From: Geovibrio thiophilus
GTDB taxonomy: Bacteria; Chrysiogenota; Deferribacteres; Deferribacterales; Geovibrionaceae
DNA length: 64,000 nucleotides
Assembly: GCF_004087915.1 (NCBI RefSeq)
Contig: NZ_CP035108.1
Span: 806,001-870,000 of the forward strand
Direction of reading: 5' to 3'
Shown here: positions 49,315 through 60,003 of the stretch, one piece after another
Layout: each line of letters begins with the position of its first letter
Position numbering within the stretch: position 1 is the first letter of the stretch
The notes under the pieces: model-generated
The model's database searches: none
What the model was told of the DNA's origin: nothing
Seen by the model: the letters and a program-made list of their open reading frames with translations, nothing else
Made by a program: the position numbers and the translations under genes

Positions 49315-49753
49315 GGGTGTGTTTCTCCGTTCTGATGCAGTCAGCGGCGCTTGCGCCGCACAGCAGACACTTTCTTCTGCCGAGTCCCGCTTCCTTCCGC
49401 CCGAATGCTGTTGTGCCGCTGTAAACATCTATGTCCAGCAGGCGGCAGAATGGGTGAAGCTCTTCCAAGCATACCCCTGCTTTTTTGGCGTCAGCGGGGT
49501 TCAGGAGCGTCTTCATGAAAACCGCTCTGCCTGCCGCATCCTGCGCTGTTTGGAGCGTTTCAGCGCTGATGAGCTTTTTAAGCTCTGTCGCCGCCCATGA
49601 CACCAGCCCATCCGCCTTGGCTTTGTCTTCTCCGGGCATATTGGAGGAGATGACAATCAGGGAACCTTCACCGCTTTCAAGTCCGGTGATAAGGCTCCAT
49701 CTGGCGTCCCGTGCTTCGAGGAGCTTATTCCTTAACTCTTCTGACCGTGTCAA
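49253..49753 (-). CDS. citX: Holo-citrate lyase synthase (phosphoribosyl-dephospho-CoA transferase)
   Basis: 166 residues with the CitX signature 'FCRLLDIDVYSG' followed by 'GRRKCLLCGASAADCIRTEKHTHAE'. It transfers the CitG product to the serine of CitD. Overlaps citF by 29 bases. Confidence 0.92.
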   Translation of the reverse strand: MTRSEELRNKLLEARDARWSLITGLESGEGSLIVISSNMPGEDKAKADGLVSWAATELKKLISAETLQTAQDAAGRAVFMKTLLNPADAKKAGVCLEELHPFCRLLDIDVYSGTTAFGRKEAGLGRRKCLLCGASAADCIRTEKHTHAEAVSAAEKLLSGFHNKNF

Positions 49754-51263
49754 TTATGCTTCCGTCTCTGTATTCCACAAGGGCGATTATATCATCGGTA
49801 AATTCCACGGGTCTGGGCACGCCTGTTATCTGCGTTATTTCTTTGCGCAGCTCATGTATGTCCTTAACGGGAATTTTCGCCTTTATCAGCTCTTTTTTAA
49901 GGTCTTCATGCTTGCTGTTCACCGCTATGCCCCGCTCAGTGACTATTACGTCTATGTTTTCGCCGGGCGTGGTGACGGTAGTTACCTTATCGAGGATGAT
50001 CGGCAGGCGTCCCCTTATGGACGGAGCCACAATGATCGCAAGCTTGGCGCCTGCCGCTGTGTCAGTGTGTCCGCCTGTGTTGTGGAGGAGATAGCCGTTT
50101 GACTCCGTGTTCACGTTTACGTTGAAATCAACGTCCACTTCCGTCGCGCCGAGGATGACCGCGTCGAGCCTGTTCACCACAGCACCGCAGTTGAAGGGGT
50201 TGGCGTAGGTGTCTGCGCTTATTTCCTGATGGCACATGTTTTTGCTGATCGATTCAACAGCTCTGAGGTCGAAGCACTGCACATCAAGAAGAGTTTCAAA
50301 CAGCCCTTCCTCAAGCATGTCCACGAAATAGCCTGTGATGCCGCCGGAGCCGAAGGAACCCCTTATCTTCTCCTCAAGCATCATGCGGCGCACATTGTCC
50401 GCAACGGCGAGGGATGTTCCCCCGGCGCCGGTCTGGAATGAGAATCCGTTCTTAAGCAGTCCGGAAGCTCTGATCACTTCCGCTGCGTATTTTGCTATCA
50501 TGAGCCCTATGGGGTCTTTGGTGACTCTTGTTGTTGTGGAGACTATTTTTTTCGGATCGCCCAAGCTTTCAACCTGAACCACGAAGTCAACGCAGGTCTG
50601 AGGTATGCTCACCGGACATACGGGGTAGGGGACAAGATTGTCTGTGACTGCGACGACGGTTTTTGCGTAGCGTGCGTCAACATGGGAATAACCGAGGCTT
50701 CCGCAGGCGGAAGGACCGAAGTATCCGTTCATGTTGCCGTATTCATCGCAGCAGGGAGCGCCTATGAAAGCGACATCCACGACGACTTCCCCTGTCATCA
50801 TGGATCTTGCCCGTCCGCCGTGGCTGCGGACTATTATGGGGCAGTCCAGCTCACCCTTGGAGGCGGCTTCGCCCACGGGTCCGTTTACGCCGCATTCAAG
50901 GCTTGTTATCACACCCTTTTTTATGTAAGGGATGATCTCCGCATGCACGGGATGAACAGAGCTTGAGGCGATTGTTATATTGCGTATGCCCAGCGCGTCT
51001 ATCTCTTTCACTACCTGATTGAGGATGTTGTCACCGTTTCTCAGGTGGTGGTGGGTTGCTATGGTCATGCCGTCCTTAAGACCGGAGGCTATTATCGCCT
51101 CACGAAGGCCGCTGAGAAGCTTTTTCTCCCCGGGGCGCACGATCTTGACCGGGCGGGCATACTCAAGCCCTCCCGGGGTGAGCAGGGCGGCGGAATTGTA
51201 GGGCGTGCGCTTTATCCCGTTGAAAACCTCGGGGACAAATCTGCCGAGACTATTTAGCGCCAT
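49725..51263 (-). CDS. citF: Citrate lyase alpha subunit (citrate CoA-transferase)
   Basis: 512 residues, full family length. 'HHHLRNGD', 'GGRARSMMTGE' and 'NPFNCGAVVNRLDAVILGATEVDVDFNVNVNTESNGYLLHNTGGH' are characteristic of CitF. It swaps the acetyl on the carrier protein for citrate. Overlaps citE by 14 bases. Confidence 0.96.
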   Translation of the reverse strand: MALNSLGRFVPEVFNGIKRTPYNSAALLTPGGLEYARPVKIVRPGEKKLLSGLREAIIASGLKDGMTIATHHHLRNGDNILNQVVKEIDALGIRNITIASSSVHPVHAEIIPYIKKGVITSLECGVNGPVGEAASKGELDCPIIVRSHGGRARSMMTGEVVVDVAFIGAPCCDEYGNMNGYFGPSACGSLGYSHVDARYAKTVVAVTDNLVPYPVCPVSIPQTCVDFVVQVESLGDPKKIVSTTTRVTKDPIGLMIAKYAAEVIRASGLLKNGFSFQTGAGGTSLAVADNVRRMMLEEKIRGSFGSGGITGYFVDMLEEGLFETLLDVQCFDLRAVESISKNMCHQEISADTYANPFNCGAVVNRLDAVILGATEVDVDFNVNVNTESNGYLLHNTGGHTDTAAGAKLAIIVAPSIRGRLPIILDKVTTVTTPGENIDVIVTERGIAVNSKHEDLKKELIKAKIPVKDIHELRKEITQITGVPRPVEFTDDIIALVEYRDGSIIDTVRRVKE

Positions 51264-52173
51264 AGATCACCTCGTCTGAAATTTCATAGTCTATAAGACC
51301 CAAAGACGCGGCGGTCTTCAGCACGTTTGATGAACGCTTCACTATGGGCGCGTCGATCATTTTTCCTTTGAGCGAGATAACGCCTGTTCCCATCTCCCTT
51401 GCCTTGAGGATCGCCTCTATCACTTCAAGGGCGAAGTCGATCTCCTCCTTCGTGGGAGCAAAAACCTTGTGCACTATGTCTATCTGACGGGGGTTCACCA
51501 GTGATTTCCCCGTGAAGCCCAGTTTTTTGCTTAGACGGACTTCATTCTCGAAGCTCTCCTCATCGTTAACATCAGGGAAGATTGTATCAATAGCCTGAAT
51601 GCCCGCTGCCTTCGCAGCCCAGACAACACGGGTTCTGGCGTGGAAGAGCTCCTCGCCTGTCTTGCTTCTTTCTATTCCCATGCTAGCCGTGTAGTCCTCA
51701 GCGCCGAAGGCAAGGGCTATTACCCTTGAGGAGCATTTGGCTATTTTTATGCAGTTAATTACCCCCTGAGCGCTTTCGATAGAGGGGATTATTTTGAAGG
51801 TTCCGAGCTCTATTCCGAAGTTTTCCTCGCACTCTGTGAGGAAAGTATCGAGCCTTTCCACTATCTCCGGAGTGTCCGCCTTGGGCAGGCGCACTCCGTC
51901 CGGCAGGGCAGGAAGGACGGTTCTGAGATCGTCAAAGCCCCATTCCGTGTCCAGAGGGTTTATGCGGTAAAAAATCTCTTTGTTTCTCTCTTTATAATTC
52001 TCAAGAAAACTGCGCACAAGGAGCCTCGCAGCGTCTTTTTCGTTTAGGGGCACAGCGTCTTCAAGGTCTATGAAAACGCAGTCACAGTTGAATATGGGTA
52101 TGTTCTGGAGCATGGACGGCATGTTGCCCGGAACATAAAGCAGTGTTCTTCTTAAGGCTGCGGCATTACTCAT
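51250..52173 (-). CDS. citE: Citrate lyase beta subunit (citryl-ACP lyase)
   Basis: 307 residues from ATG 52173 with GAGGAAG upstream. HpcH/HpaI aldolase fold with the early 'RRTLLYVPGNMPSML', metal and substrate residues 'CVFIDLEDAVP', and 'IPSIESAQGVINC'. It cleaves citryl-ACP to acetyl-ACP and oxaloacetate. Confidence 0.95.
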   Translation of the reverse strand: MSNAAALRRTLLYVPGNMPSMLQNIPIFNCDCVFIDLEDAVPLNEKDAARLLVRSFLENYKERNKEIFYRINPLDTEWGFDDLRTVLPALPDGVRLPKADTPEIVERLDTFLTECEENFGIELGTFKIIPSIESAQGVINCIKIAKCSSRVIALAFGAEDYTASMGIERSKTGEELFHARTRVVWAAKAAGIQAIDTIFPDVNDEESFENEVRLSKKLGFTGKSLVNPRQIDIVHKVFAPTKEEIDFALEVIEAILKAREMGTGVISLKGKMIDAPIVKRSSNVLKTAASLGLIDYEISDEVIYGAK

Positions 52174-52642
52174 GTTCTTCCTCAATAAATATTGTGGCTG
52201 TTCCGCCTGTTTTGGAGTAGTGGCGTTCTATGCCTTCTGTGTGGAGTTCGGAGATCATTATCTCGCAGGAGGCGAAAACCGTTGCTGAGAAAAGGTGGCC
52301 GCCTATAACCTCACCGGATGATTTCGACATCTGAATGTGCAGGTGGCAGTCGGGTTTGCCCGAAGCATCAGGGAAGAAGTTTCCGTTCAGTCCCAGAAGC
52401 TCAAGGGGACCTTCCACCGTGTGCACTGTCATTCTCGGAACTGTTATGGGGAGCTTGGCTCCGGCTTTTATACCGCGGAACTTAACATCAGTCACCGAAC
52501 CGACGGCGGAAACTATCACCGCATGGTCTATGCCGATCTCCTTCACTGCGGCGGCGAGGTTTCCAACCAGCTCCTCACCCTGCTGAATCTTGATAATGAA
52601 TGTGCGCAGCAGTTTAGCCTCTTTGTACCAAACGGATTTCAT
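52166..52642 (-). CDS. PPC/DUF296-domain protein inside the cit operon
   Basis: 158 residues with the PPC (DUF296) fold features 'ELVGNLAAAVKEIGIDHAVIVSAVGSVTDVKFRG', 'LELLGLNGNFFPDASGKPDCHLHIQMSK' and 'VIGGHLFSATVFASCEIMI'. Metal-type His residues in 'HLHI' and 'GGHL' are present. In plants this fold is tied to AT-hooks; free-standing bacterial forms have no settled function. It overlaps citD by four and citE by eight bases, so it is a true operon member, not a usual citrate lyase component. Confidence 0.88.
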   Translation of the reverse strand: MKSVWYKEAKLLRTFIIKIQQGEELVGNLAAAVKEIGIDHAVIVSAVGSVTDVKFRGIKAGAKLPITVPRMTVHTVEGPLELLGLNGNFFPDASGKPDCHLHIQMSKSSGEVIGGHLFSATVFASCEIMISELHTEGIERHYSKTGGTATIFIEEEHE

Positions 52643-52908
52643 GAGCTTTGCTCCTTTGCCCGGTTTATAACAGCTTCGACACGCGCGATTATGGCGTAGT
52701 CCAGAGCGCCCCTGTCCTTGATGCGGAGAATGCCGGAGGTCACGTTCATACGTTCAACAACTTCTGTGATTTTAGCTCTGATCAGGTGCTCGTACTGCTT
52801 CGCCACGGTGGAGTCTATCTCTATCACGAGTTCATCCGCCGGTTCGGCAAAAACCATCAGATCGCTTGACTGCATGGTTCCCGCCTGAGCTCTCTTGGAT
52901 ATTTTCAT
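52639..52908 (-). CDS. citD: Citrate lyase acyl carrier protein
   Basis: 89 residues from ATG 52908. The prosthetic-group serine is in 'AQAGTMQSSDLMV' (Ser14), and 'RMNVTSGILRIKDRGALDYAIIARVEAVI' is the conserved C-terminal half. Carries the acetyl/citryl group. Confidence 0.93.
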   Translation of the reverse strand: MKISKRAQAGTMQSSDLMVFAEPADELVIEIDSTVAKQYEHLIRAKITEVVERMNVTSGILRIKDRGALDYAIIARVEAVINRAKEQSS

Positions 52909-52921
52909 TTTCGTCCGTCCT

Positions 52922-53935
52922 TTATTTTGAGCTTTTGGAGAATTTATCAAATCTTTCCTTCAGCATGTCCCTGTTTTTCACAAGGTACTCATATGTCGCC
53001 TCAGGAACAAGGTTTTTCATTTCGTCGTATTTGCTGTCAAAAAGCAGCCTGCGCACCGTGGAAGCGCTGATCAGCGTTTCTCCGGAGCTTTTTCTTGTTA
53101 TCTCTACAAGCTTTATGCCGTATTCGGGCATGATGCGCTTCATCGCTTCGTTGTAAAGTGAGGTGAAGTCGCATACGGGTTCTTCGCCCACGTATCTTTT
53201 TATTATATTAAATGCCGGTGCGAAATGCTGTCCGAAAATGCGCAGATCCGTTTCTATCTGCTGTTTTGTTACCTGTTCCTTGTTTTTGAGGAAATATGAG
53301 GGGAAGGTTATCCGGCTTACGGCGTAATCGCCGGAGGGGATGACGTAGACATTTTTCAAATCGGCGGTGCCGCGTCGGACAAGGTCGAGTCTGTCCTGAT
53401 AGGGGACGACTGACTTATCCTCCTGCACCACGAAAACGTAAACAAAGTCCGACTCGGAGGCGGCTGTTTCGATGAGGTGTCTGTGCCCTTTCGTGAAGGG
53501 GTTGCAGTTCATTACGAGACCGGAGTTTCTGCCGTAGCGGGCGAGATTGCGCAGATTGTGCAGATAATTTTTTATGCTTTTGCCGAATTCCAGAACAGCG
53601 ACCTTATCCGTTGTGCATAACAGGGTGAAGTTAAGGCTCTCAAAATGGAAGGTGTACATAGGCTTGGTGAATACGAAGAGGTGATCATAGCCTGCCTGAA
53701 ATGCGTCTGTTATGAGTGCGTTTATGATTTCGGAGAATGCGCCTGTGCTCTGATATTCCTCGTTTACCGCGACCATTTTCAGAATGTTATGGTCTCTGGC
53801 GCCTGCGGCAATGAGGTGCTCGTCTTCGTAAATTCCCATGAAAACTTCATGGACAGGGTCATAATCGAGCCCTGCGTCTCTAAGCAGGGTCACTGCTTCG
53901 CGGATCTGTGCTTCGCCTGTGATATAGCTGTGCAT
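52922..53935 (-). CDS. citC: Citrate lyase ligase ([citrate lyase] acetyl-CoA synthetase)
   Basis: 337 residues: an N-terminal GNAT-like part ('LRDAGLDYDPVHEVFMGIYEDEHLIAAGA...') and a nucleotidyl-transferase part with 'VMNCNPFTKGHRHLIE' and 'SASTVRRLL'. It activates the lyase by acetylating the CitD prosthetic group. First gene of the operon citC-citD-PPC-citE-citF-citX-citG. No citrate carrier or CitAB sensor is adjacent. Confidence 0.93.
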   Translation of the reverse strand: MHSYITGEAQIREAVTLLRDAGLDYDPVHEVFMGIYEDEHLIAAGARDHNILKMVAVNEEYQSTGAFSEIINALITDAFQAGYDHLFVFTKPMYTFHFESLNFTLLCTTDKVAVLEFGKSIKNYLHNLRNLARYGRNSGLVMNCNPFTKGHRHLIETAASESDFVYVFVVQEDKSVVPYQDRLDLVRRGTADLKNVYVIPSGDYAVSRITFPSYFLKNKEQVTKQQIETDLRIFGQHFAPAFNIIKRYVGEEPVCDFTSLYNEAMKRIMPEYGIKLVEITRKSSGETLISASTVRRLLFDSKYDEMKNLVPEATYEYLVKNRDMLKERFDKFSKSSK

Positions 53936-54061
53936 GTCCTACCTTATGGTATTTTCCAAAATCTATATAGCATTGTTTTGTTTTCAGGGCAATGGGGCAA
54001 TAATAGAATTATAGATTTTTCTTATCCAAGGTATCGGGTAAATGGATTAGGATGCTGGAAA

Positions 54062-54204
54062 CCGCCCCGTCAAAGGGGCGGCGCTGAGTGATTATAAACT
54101 CAAAAATTAAGTCTTATTCCGCAGGAGACTGCTTCACTTCATCCGCGAAGCCTTGCTTTGCAAGGCGCAAGCGCCCACGTCCAACTGACAGGATTTGCAG
54201 TTTG
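54062..54204 (+). repeat. Diverged modular repeat, copy H, with a G/C hairpin
   Basis: A perfect hairpin CCGCCCC-GTCAAA-GGGGCGG (54062-54081) lies first. Then a degenerate core GCGAAG with hairpin GCCTTGC-TTT-GCAAGGC (54150-54166) and GCAAGCG, and an end hairpin CAACTG / CAGTTTG around ACAGGATTTG (54182-54204). The order core, GCRAGCG, ACAGGAT hairpin matches copy D'. Rest of the 286-base gap upstream of citC is A/T-rich and holds its promoter. Confidence 0.55.
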
Positions 54205-54221
54205 AGATTATTAAGCCGACG

Positions 54222-54836
54222 CTACCCCTCTTTCTCTGTCACCGCGTCGGGGAAGGATGCCATGTGAGGCTTTACCGCTCTGCCCAGCCAGTCGATGACT
54301 TCTGCTATATGGGTCATGTTCGCCAGCCCTTCCTTATCATTTGCCGCGTCACCTTTGTGGAGACCGTAAACCATGTTCCAGTAAGTTGAGCCGGGGATTA
54401 TCATCCTTGAGATCATGAAAAGGTGGTTTATCGTGTCCACTGTGTGCGTGGCGCCGCCGCGTCTCACTGCGGAGACCCCAGCGCCTATTTTGCCTTTAAG
54501 CGCGTTTCCGTTTGCCATGGCAACGAAGCCTGTGCGGTCGATGAGCGCCTTGGTTTCGGCGGTCACATCGGCAAAGTATGTAGGCGAGCCGATTATGACA
54601 GCGTCCGCCTTCATCATCTTGGCGAATATGGGATTAAAGGCATCATTGATGATGCAGGTTCCGTCAGCTCTTTTGAAACAGGCTCCGCAGGCTGTACAGC
54701 CTTTTATCTCTTTTCCGCCTACAGTTTCAAGCTCGGTTTCCCATCCTTTTTCCTTGAGAGTGTCAAGGACAGTGTTGAGGATAAGGGTTGTATTGCCGTT
54801 TTTGCGGGGGCTTCCGCATATTGCGAGTGCGTACAT
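54222..54836 (-). CDS. Flavodoxin-fold NADPH-dependent FMN reductase (iron-sulfur flavoprotein type)
   Basis: 204 residues from ATG 54836. 'ICGSPRKNGNT' is the FMN phosphate loop; 'KGCTACGACFKRADGTCI' is a compact Cys motif as in iron-sulfur flavoproteins; 'DAVIIGSPTYFADVTAETKALIDR' binds the isoalloxazine. Such enzymes reduce flavins, quinones or peroxide in anaerobes. Divergent from an HxlR regulator with a shared operator. Confidence 0.9.
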   Translation of the reverse strand: MYALAICGSPRKNGNTTLILNTVLDTLKEKGWETELETVGGKEIKGCTACGACFKRADGTCIINDAFNPIFAKMMKADAVIIGSPTYFADVTAETKALIDRTGFVAMANGNALKGKIGAGVSAVRRGGATHTVDTINHLFMISRMIIPGSTYWNMVYGLHKGDAANDKEGLANMTHIAEVIDWLGRAVKPHMASFPDAVTEKEG

Positions 54837-54872
54837 TATGAATACCGTCCTCTTTTTTAGTCTTGATGAAAG

Positions 54873-54901
54873 AAAATATAGGAGTAATATGTTTCTGACA
54901 A
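54873..54901 (-). promoter_or_regulatory. Promoter of the FMN reductase gene
   Basis: TTGTCA (54896-54901), exactly 17 bases, TATTTT (54873-54878) on the - strand. Its -35 overlaps the operator candidate beside it. Confidence 0.6.
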
Positions 54902-54926
54902 GTACTGTATTTTTATTCATGTACTT
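54900..54926. promoter_or_regulatory. HxlR operator candidate
   Basis: AAGTAC (54900-54905) and GTACTT (54921-54926), a perfect 6-15-6 inverted repeat at the -35 of the divergent promoter. HxlR-type regulators such as YodB bind TACT...AGTA-like inverted half sites, so a redox- or quinone-responsive repression is likely. Confidence 0.5.
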
Positions 54927-54952
54927 ACAGAAAGTATAGCATAAGGTGCTCA

Positions 54953-55396
54953 ATGAAAATATGTAAAACTAAGGAATTGGACGGTAAATTATACAGATGC
55001 TATTTTGAACTGACTGTAGGCGTGCTTTCCGGAAAATGGAAGGCGCTCATCCTGTACAGGCTTGCCGTTGAGCCTGTCATGCGCTTCGGCGAGATACGAA
55101 AAAGCATGCCTGAAATAACTGAAAGGATGCTCAGTAAACAGCTTCGGGAACTTGAAAACGACGGGCTTATAAGCCGTGAGGTCTATAACCAGATCCCTCC
55201 GAAGGTTGAATACCGTCTGACGGAAATCGGCTCCAAGCTGATTCCTATCCTCATGATGATGAAGGACTGGGGTGCGGAGTACGAAGAGTATCTCGGCGGA
55301 CGGGGCTTTTTCTGTTCACCGGAGTATGAGCAGCCGAACACTTCTCTTCAGGATACGGCGGTGATCGAATCAGACCGCAAGCAGGGAGCATCTTAA
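54953..55396 (+). CDS. HxlR-family transcriptional regulator
   Basis: 147 residues: winged helix with 'ELTVGVLSGKWKALILYRLAVEPVMRFGEIRKSMPEITERMLSKQLRELENDGLISREVYNQIPPKVEYRLTEIG', the full HxlR signature. Two Cys at the N-terminus (about Cys4 and Cys16) could act as redox sensors. Presumed to control the divergent FMN reductase and itself. Confidence 0.94.
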   Translation: MKICKTKELDGKLYRCYFELTVGVLSGKWKALILYRLAVEPVMRFGEIRKSMPEITERMLSKQLRELENDGLISREVYNQIPPKVEYRLTEIGSKLIPILMMMKDWGAEYEEYLGGRGFFCSPEYEQPNTSLQDTAVIESDRKQGAS

Positions 55397-55482
55397 GAAT
55401 AGTTCTTGATCTTCCGAATAAATAGATCTAACCTTATTGCAGATAATAAATATCTATAATATCCGTAAAAGGTGAGGAAAAA

Positions 55483-55854
55483 ATGCTGAATGAAACTTTT
55501 CTGAGTGTTCTCAAAAATGAGGGTGTGGTATCAATCGTGTCGTGGGGGATTGATGAACCGCACATAGTAAATACGTGGAACTCATATGTTAATGTCACTG
55601 AGGACGGCAGACTGCTGATTCCTGCGGCAGGCATGCTGAGTGTGGAGAGTGATCTTGCTGTGAACGGCAGAGTGAAGCTCACTCTGGGCAGTAAGAGTGT
55701 TCAGGGTCTTTATGCGATGGGTACGGGATTCCGTATTGACGGCACAGCGCGCTTTTTTGAAAGCGGTGCCGAATTTGATATGATGAAAGGAAAATTTCCT
55801 TTCCTTAACAGAGTTCTTGAAATAAGTGTCAGTGAACTGAAGCAGACTGTCTGA
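55483..55854 (+). CDS. FMN-binding split-barrel (PNPOx-like) protein
   Basis: 123 residues of the pyridoxamine-phosphate-oxidase-like family ('VVSIVSWGIDEPHIVNTWNSYVNVTEDGRLLIPAAGM', 'RVKLTLGSKSVQGLYAMGTGFRIDGTARF'). Substrate unknown; such proteins bind FMN or F420. AAGGTGAGG precedes the ATG. Followed by a terminator. Confidence 0.87.
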   Translation: MLNETFLSVLKNEGVVSIVSWGIDEPHIVNTWNSYVNVTEDGRLLIPAAGMLSVESDLAVNGRVKLTLGSKSVQGLYAMGTGFRIDGTARFFESGAEFDMMKGKFPFLNRVLEISVSELKQTV

Positions 55855-55866
55855 CATCCGCTGATG

Positions 55867-55902
55867 ATCGGAGCGGGCGGCTGCTCCGATTTATCTTTTT
55901 TT
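55867..55902 (+). terminator. Terminator after the PNPOx-like gene
   Basis: Perfect 8-bp stem ATCGGAGC / GCTCCGAT with a T-rich tract (TTATCTTTTTTT) that runs into the 3' end of the convergent Rrf2 gene. Confidence 0.85.
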
Positions 55903-56391
55903 GCTTCTGAACCATTCCTTTGCGGCTTCCGCCTGTTCGGCGGGTATCTTTCTGCGCACTTCGTCCCGCAGCCAGCCTATAGTTTTGCTCCGAAGGTGTT
56001 TTCGCATCTGCTCTTCTGCATCAAGCATAACGGTTTTTATCAGGCAGGGGCATTTTGTATATGAATCAGGCAGGTTCTCTTTATCCAGTGTGGCTGTGTT
56101 TTGTCTGATCTCTATGCACTGGAACATATCGGAAGAACCTTCCACCGCTTCGATTACATCCCAGAAGGTTATTTTTTCCGGTGCGACGGCGAGCTCATAC
56201 CCTCCGTTTACTCCGGGTGCAGCCTTTACTATCCCTGTCTTGCGCAGCTTGGTAAAAATTTTGGAGAGATAGGTCTCGGATATTCCCTGAAACACGGCAA
56301 GCTCTTTTATCCCGACAGATTTTCCGGCGGGGGCATTAAGCATTTGGAGCAGAGAGTGCAGAGCGTATTCCACACCTTTTGAAAACTGCAA
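55891..56391 (-). CDS. Rrf2-family regulator
   Basis: 166 residues starting at TTG (56391) with AGGAGGG upstream. The N-terminal winged helix 'KGVEYALHSLLQML...GIKELAVFQGISETYLSKIFTKLRKTGIVKAAPGVNGGYEL' is clear. Cys residues in 'FQCIEIR' and 'KCPCLI' fit Fe-S- or redox-sensing members. Ahead of the gene, TTTTATA (56412-56418) and TATAAAA (56427-56433) form an inverted repeat that may be its own operator. Target unknown. Confidence 0.9.
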   Translation of the reverse strand: MQFSKGVEYALHSLLQMLNAPAGKSVGIKELAVFQGISETYLSKIFTKLRKTGIVKAAPGVNGGYELAVAPEKITFWDVIEAVEGSSDMFQCIEIRQNTATLDKENLPDSYTKCPCLIKTVMLDAEEQMRKHLRSKTIGWLRDEVRRKIPAEQAEAAKEWFRSKKR

Positions 56392-56449
56392 GCATCCCTC
56401 CTTGGGTATTGTTTTATATAATTTAGTATAAAATCATCACTCTTAAAAC

Positions 56450-56484
56450 AAAAAAACGGCGCCCGCTTAAACGGACGCCGCCTT
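56450..56484 (-). terminator. Terminator of the isocitrate dehydrogenase gene
   Basis: On the - strand GGCGGCGTCCG / CGGGCGCCG-type stem with a six-base loop, followed by seven T. Confidence 0.85.
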
Positions 56485-56510
56485 AAAATCTATTTCACCA
56501 GCAATATTAA

Positions 56511-58867
<2,357 letters not shown>

Positions 58868-59075
58868 AATCAATATTAGCTTCCGCAATGTTATAACATC
58901 ATTTATTTTTGAAAATGCCTGTGCTGTCAGGTGCGGCTGGTGCGCTTTTGCTCATTATAAAACATATATCGACAGAAAATGAGCTTCTGTTCTTTATTTA
59001 TCACGCCGGCAGCACTAAAGATCACGGTTTTTCTGCCGATAATAAATATCATCAGAAAGCTTTCAGGAATATTCT

Positions 59076-59951
59076 ATGTATATCAAAATGTCCGAAACAA
59101 ATTTGTGGCAGGCTGGCAGCGCTCCGCAGGTGAAACCGGCGGGTGTAAAGGCCGATGAGGTCGGACAGAAAGCCGCGGAAGGGGATACTGTGCAGTTTTC
59201 CGGCTTGGCGAAAAGGATGGCGAAGGAGATTCAGAAGATTTCCGAAGTTGCCCTGAACGGGATACGCAGCGGGGAGGAGGCTGAGCACCCCAATGCTGAC
59301 GCCGCCGAGCAGATTATTGAACGCATGACTGAGCTTGGCAAGACCGTCCGTAAGCCTGACAGTCTGGAAGAGCTTGATGATTTTCGCTGGGGAATGCTTG
59401 TGAACACAGGGCGTGCCTTGGGTGTCACGGATACTGATATTCTGGCGGAGATCAACAGCGAGGATGTGGATCTTTACTTTCTGGCACGTGACCGCAGCAT
59501 GACCGATGGTGAATTCTGGAGCGAATATTTTACAAAGAATGAAGACGGTTCCGTCTCCCGCAATGAGGAATTCAGGGCGGAGCTTACAGCAAACCACCCG
59601 TTTGCGGAAATGCTTAAGGGATATTCCTTAGATTTATCTAATGCTTCGTCTCAGGCATTAACTTATGTGAATCAGCCGGATTCTGCTCCTAGAAAGCTTT
59701 CAGATATAAAACCGGAGGCTCTTATGAATCTCACGAGGGCGTTGAATGAAGATTCTGTGGATTCTTATTTGTATTCCGCCGTTTCTTTATATAGTTCTGC
59801 TGATGCGAATGCGGAACTTACAGATGAACTCATGGCGGAGCGTTATAAAGACAAGATTGCAGATTATATGATGCTATATAATGAGTCATTCGAGAAAAAT
59901 ATAAATGATTTCGGAAGCCTGTTCCATAAATCGGTTAATATTTTGGCCTGA
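59076..59951 (+). CDS. Uncharacterised helical protein
   Basis: 291 residues, acidic and mostly helical, no signal peptide or membrane segment. 'DTVQFSGLAKRMAKEIQKISEV' near the N-terminus looks like a coiled or amphipathic helix. The rest, including 'RWGMLVNTGRALGVTDTDILAEINSEDVDLYFLARDRSMTDGEFW', matches no family I recognise. AGGAATATTCT before the ATG is a fair ribosome site. The last third uses A/T-richer codons than the first. It is convergent with the diguanylate cyclase; a link between them is not shown. Confidence 0.7.
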   Translation: MYIKMSETNLWQAGSAPQVKPAGVKADEVGQKAAEGDTVQFSGLAKRMAKEIQKISEVALNGIRSGEEAEHPNADAAEQIIERMTELGKTVRKPDSLEELDDFRWGMLVNTGRALGVTDTDILAEINSEDVDLYFLARDRSMTDGEFWSEYFTKNEDGSVSRNEEFRAELTANHPFAEMLKGYSLDLSNASSQALTYVNQPDSAPRKLSDIKPEALMNLTRALNEDSVDSYLYSAVSLYSSADANAELTDELMAERYKDKIADYMMLYNESFEKNINDFGSLFHKSVNILA

Positions 59952-60003
59952 GAAATGAGACTGCTTCCGTAAGAGCAGGACAGGGGATAATTTTTGCGAA
60001 AGA

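Noticed and set aside
3290-54204. Consideration of the repeats as CRISPR arrays or integron attC sites
   Set aside because: Copies are dispersed singly or in pairs without uniform spacers, and no GTTRRRY-type attC ends, integrase or cas genes are present.
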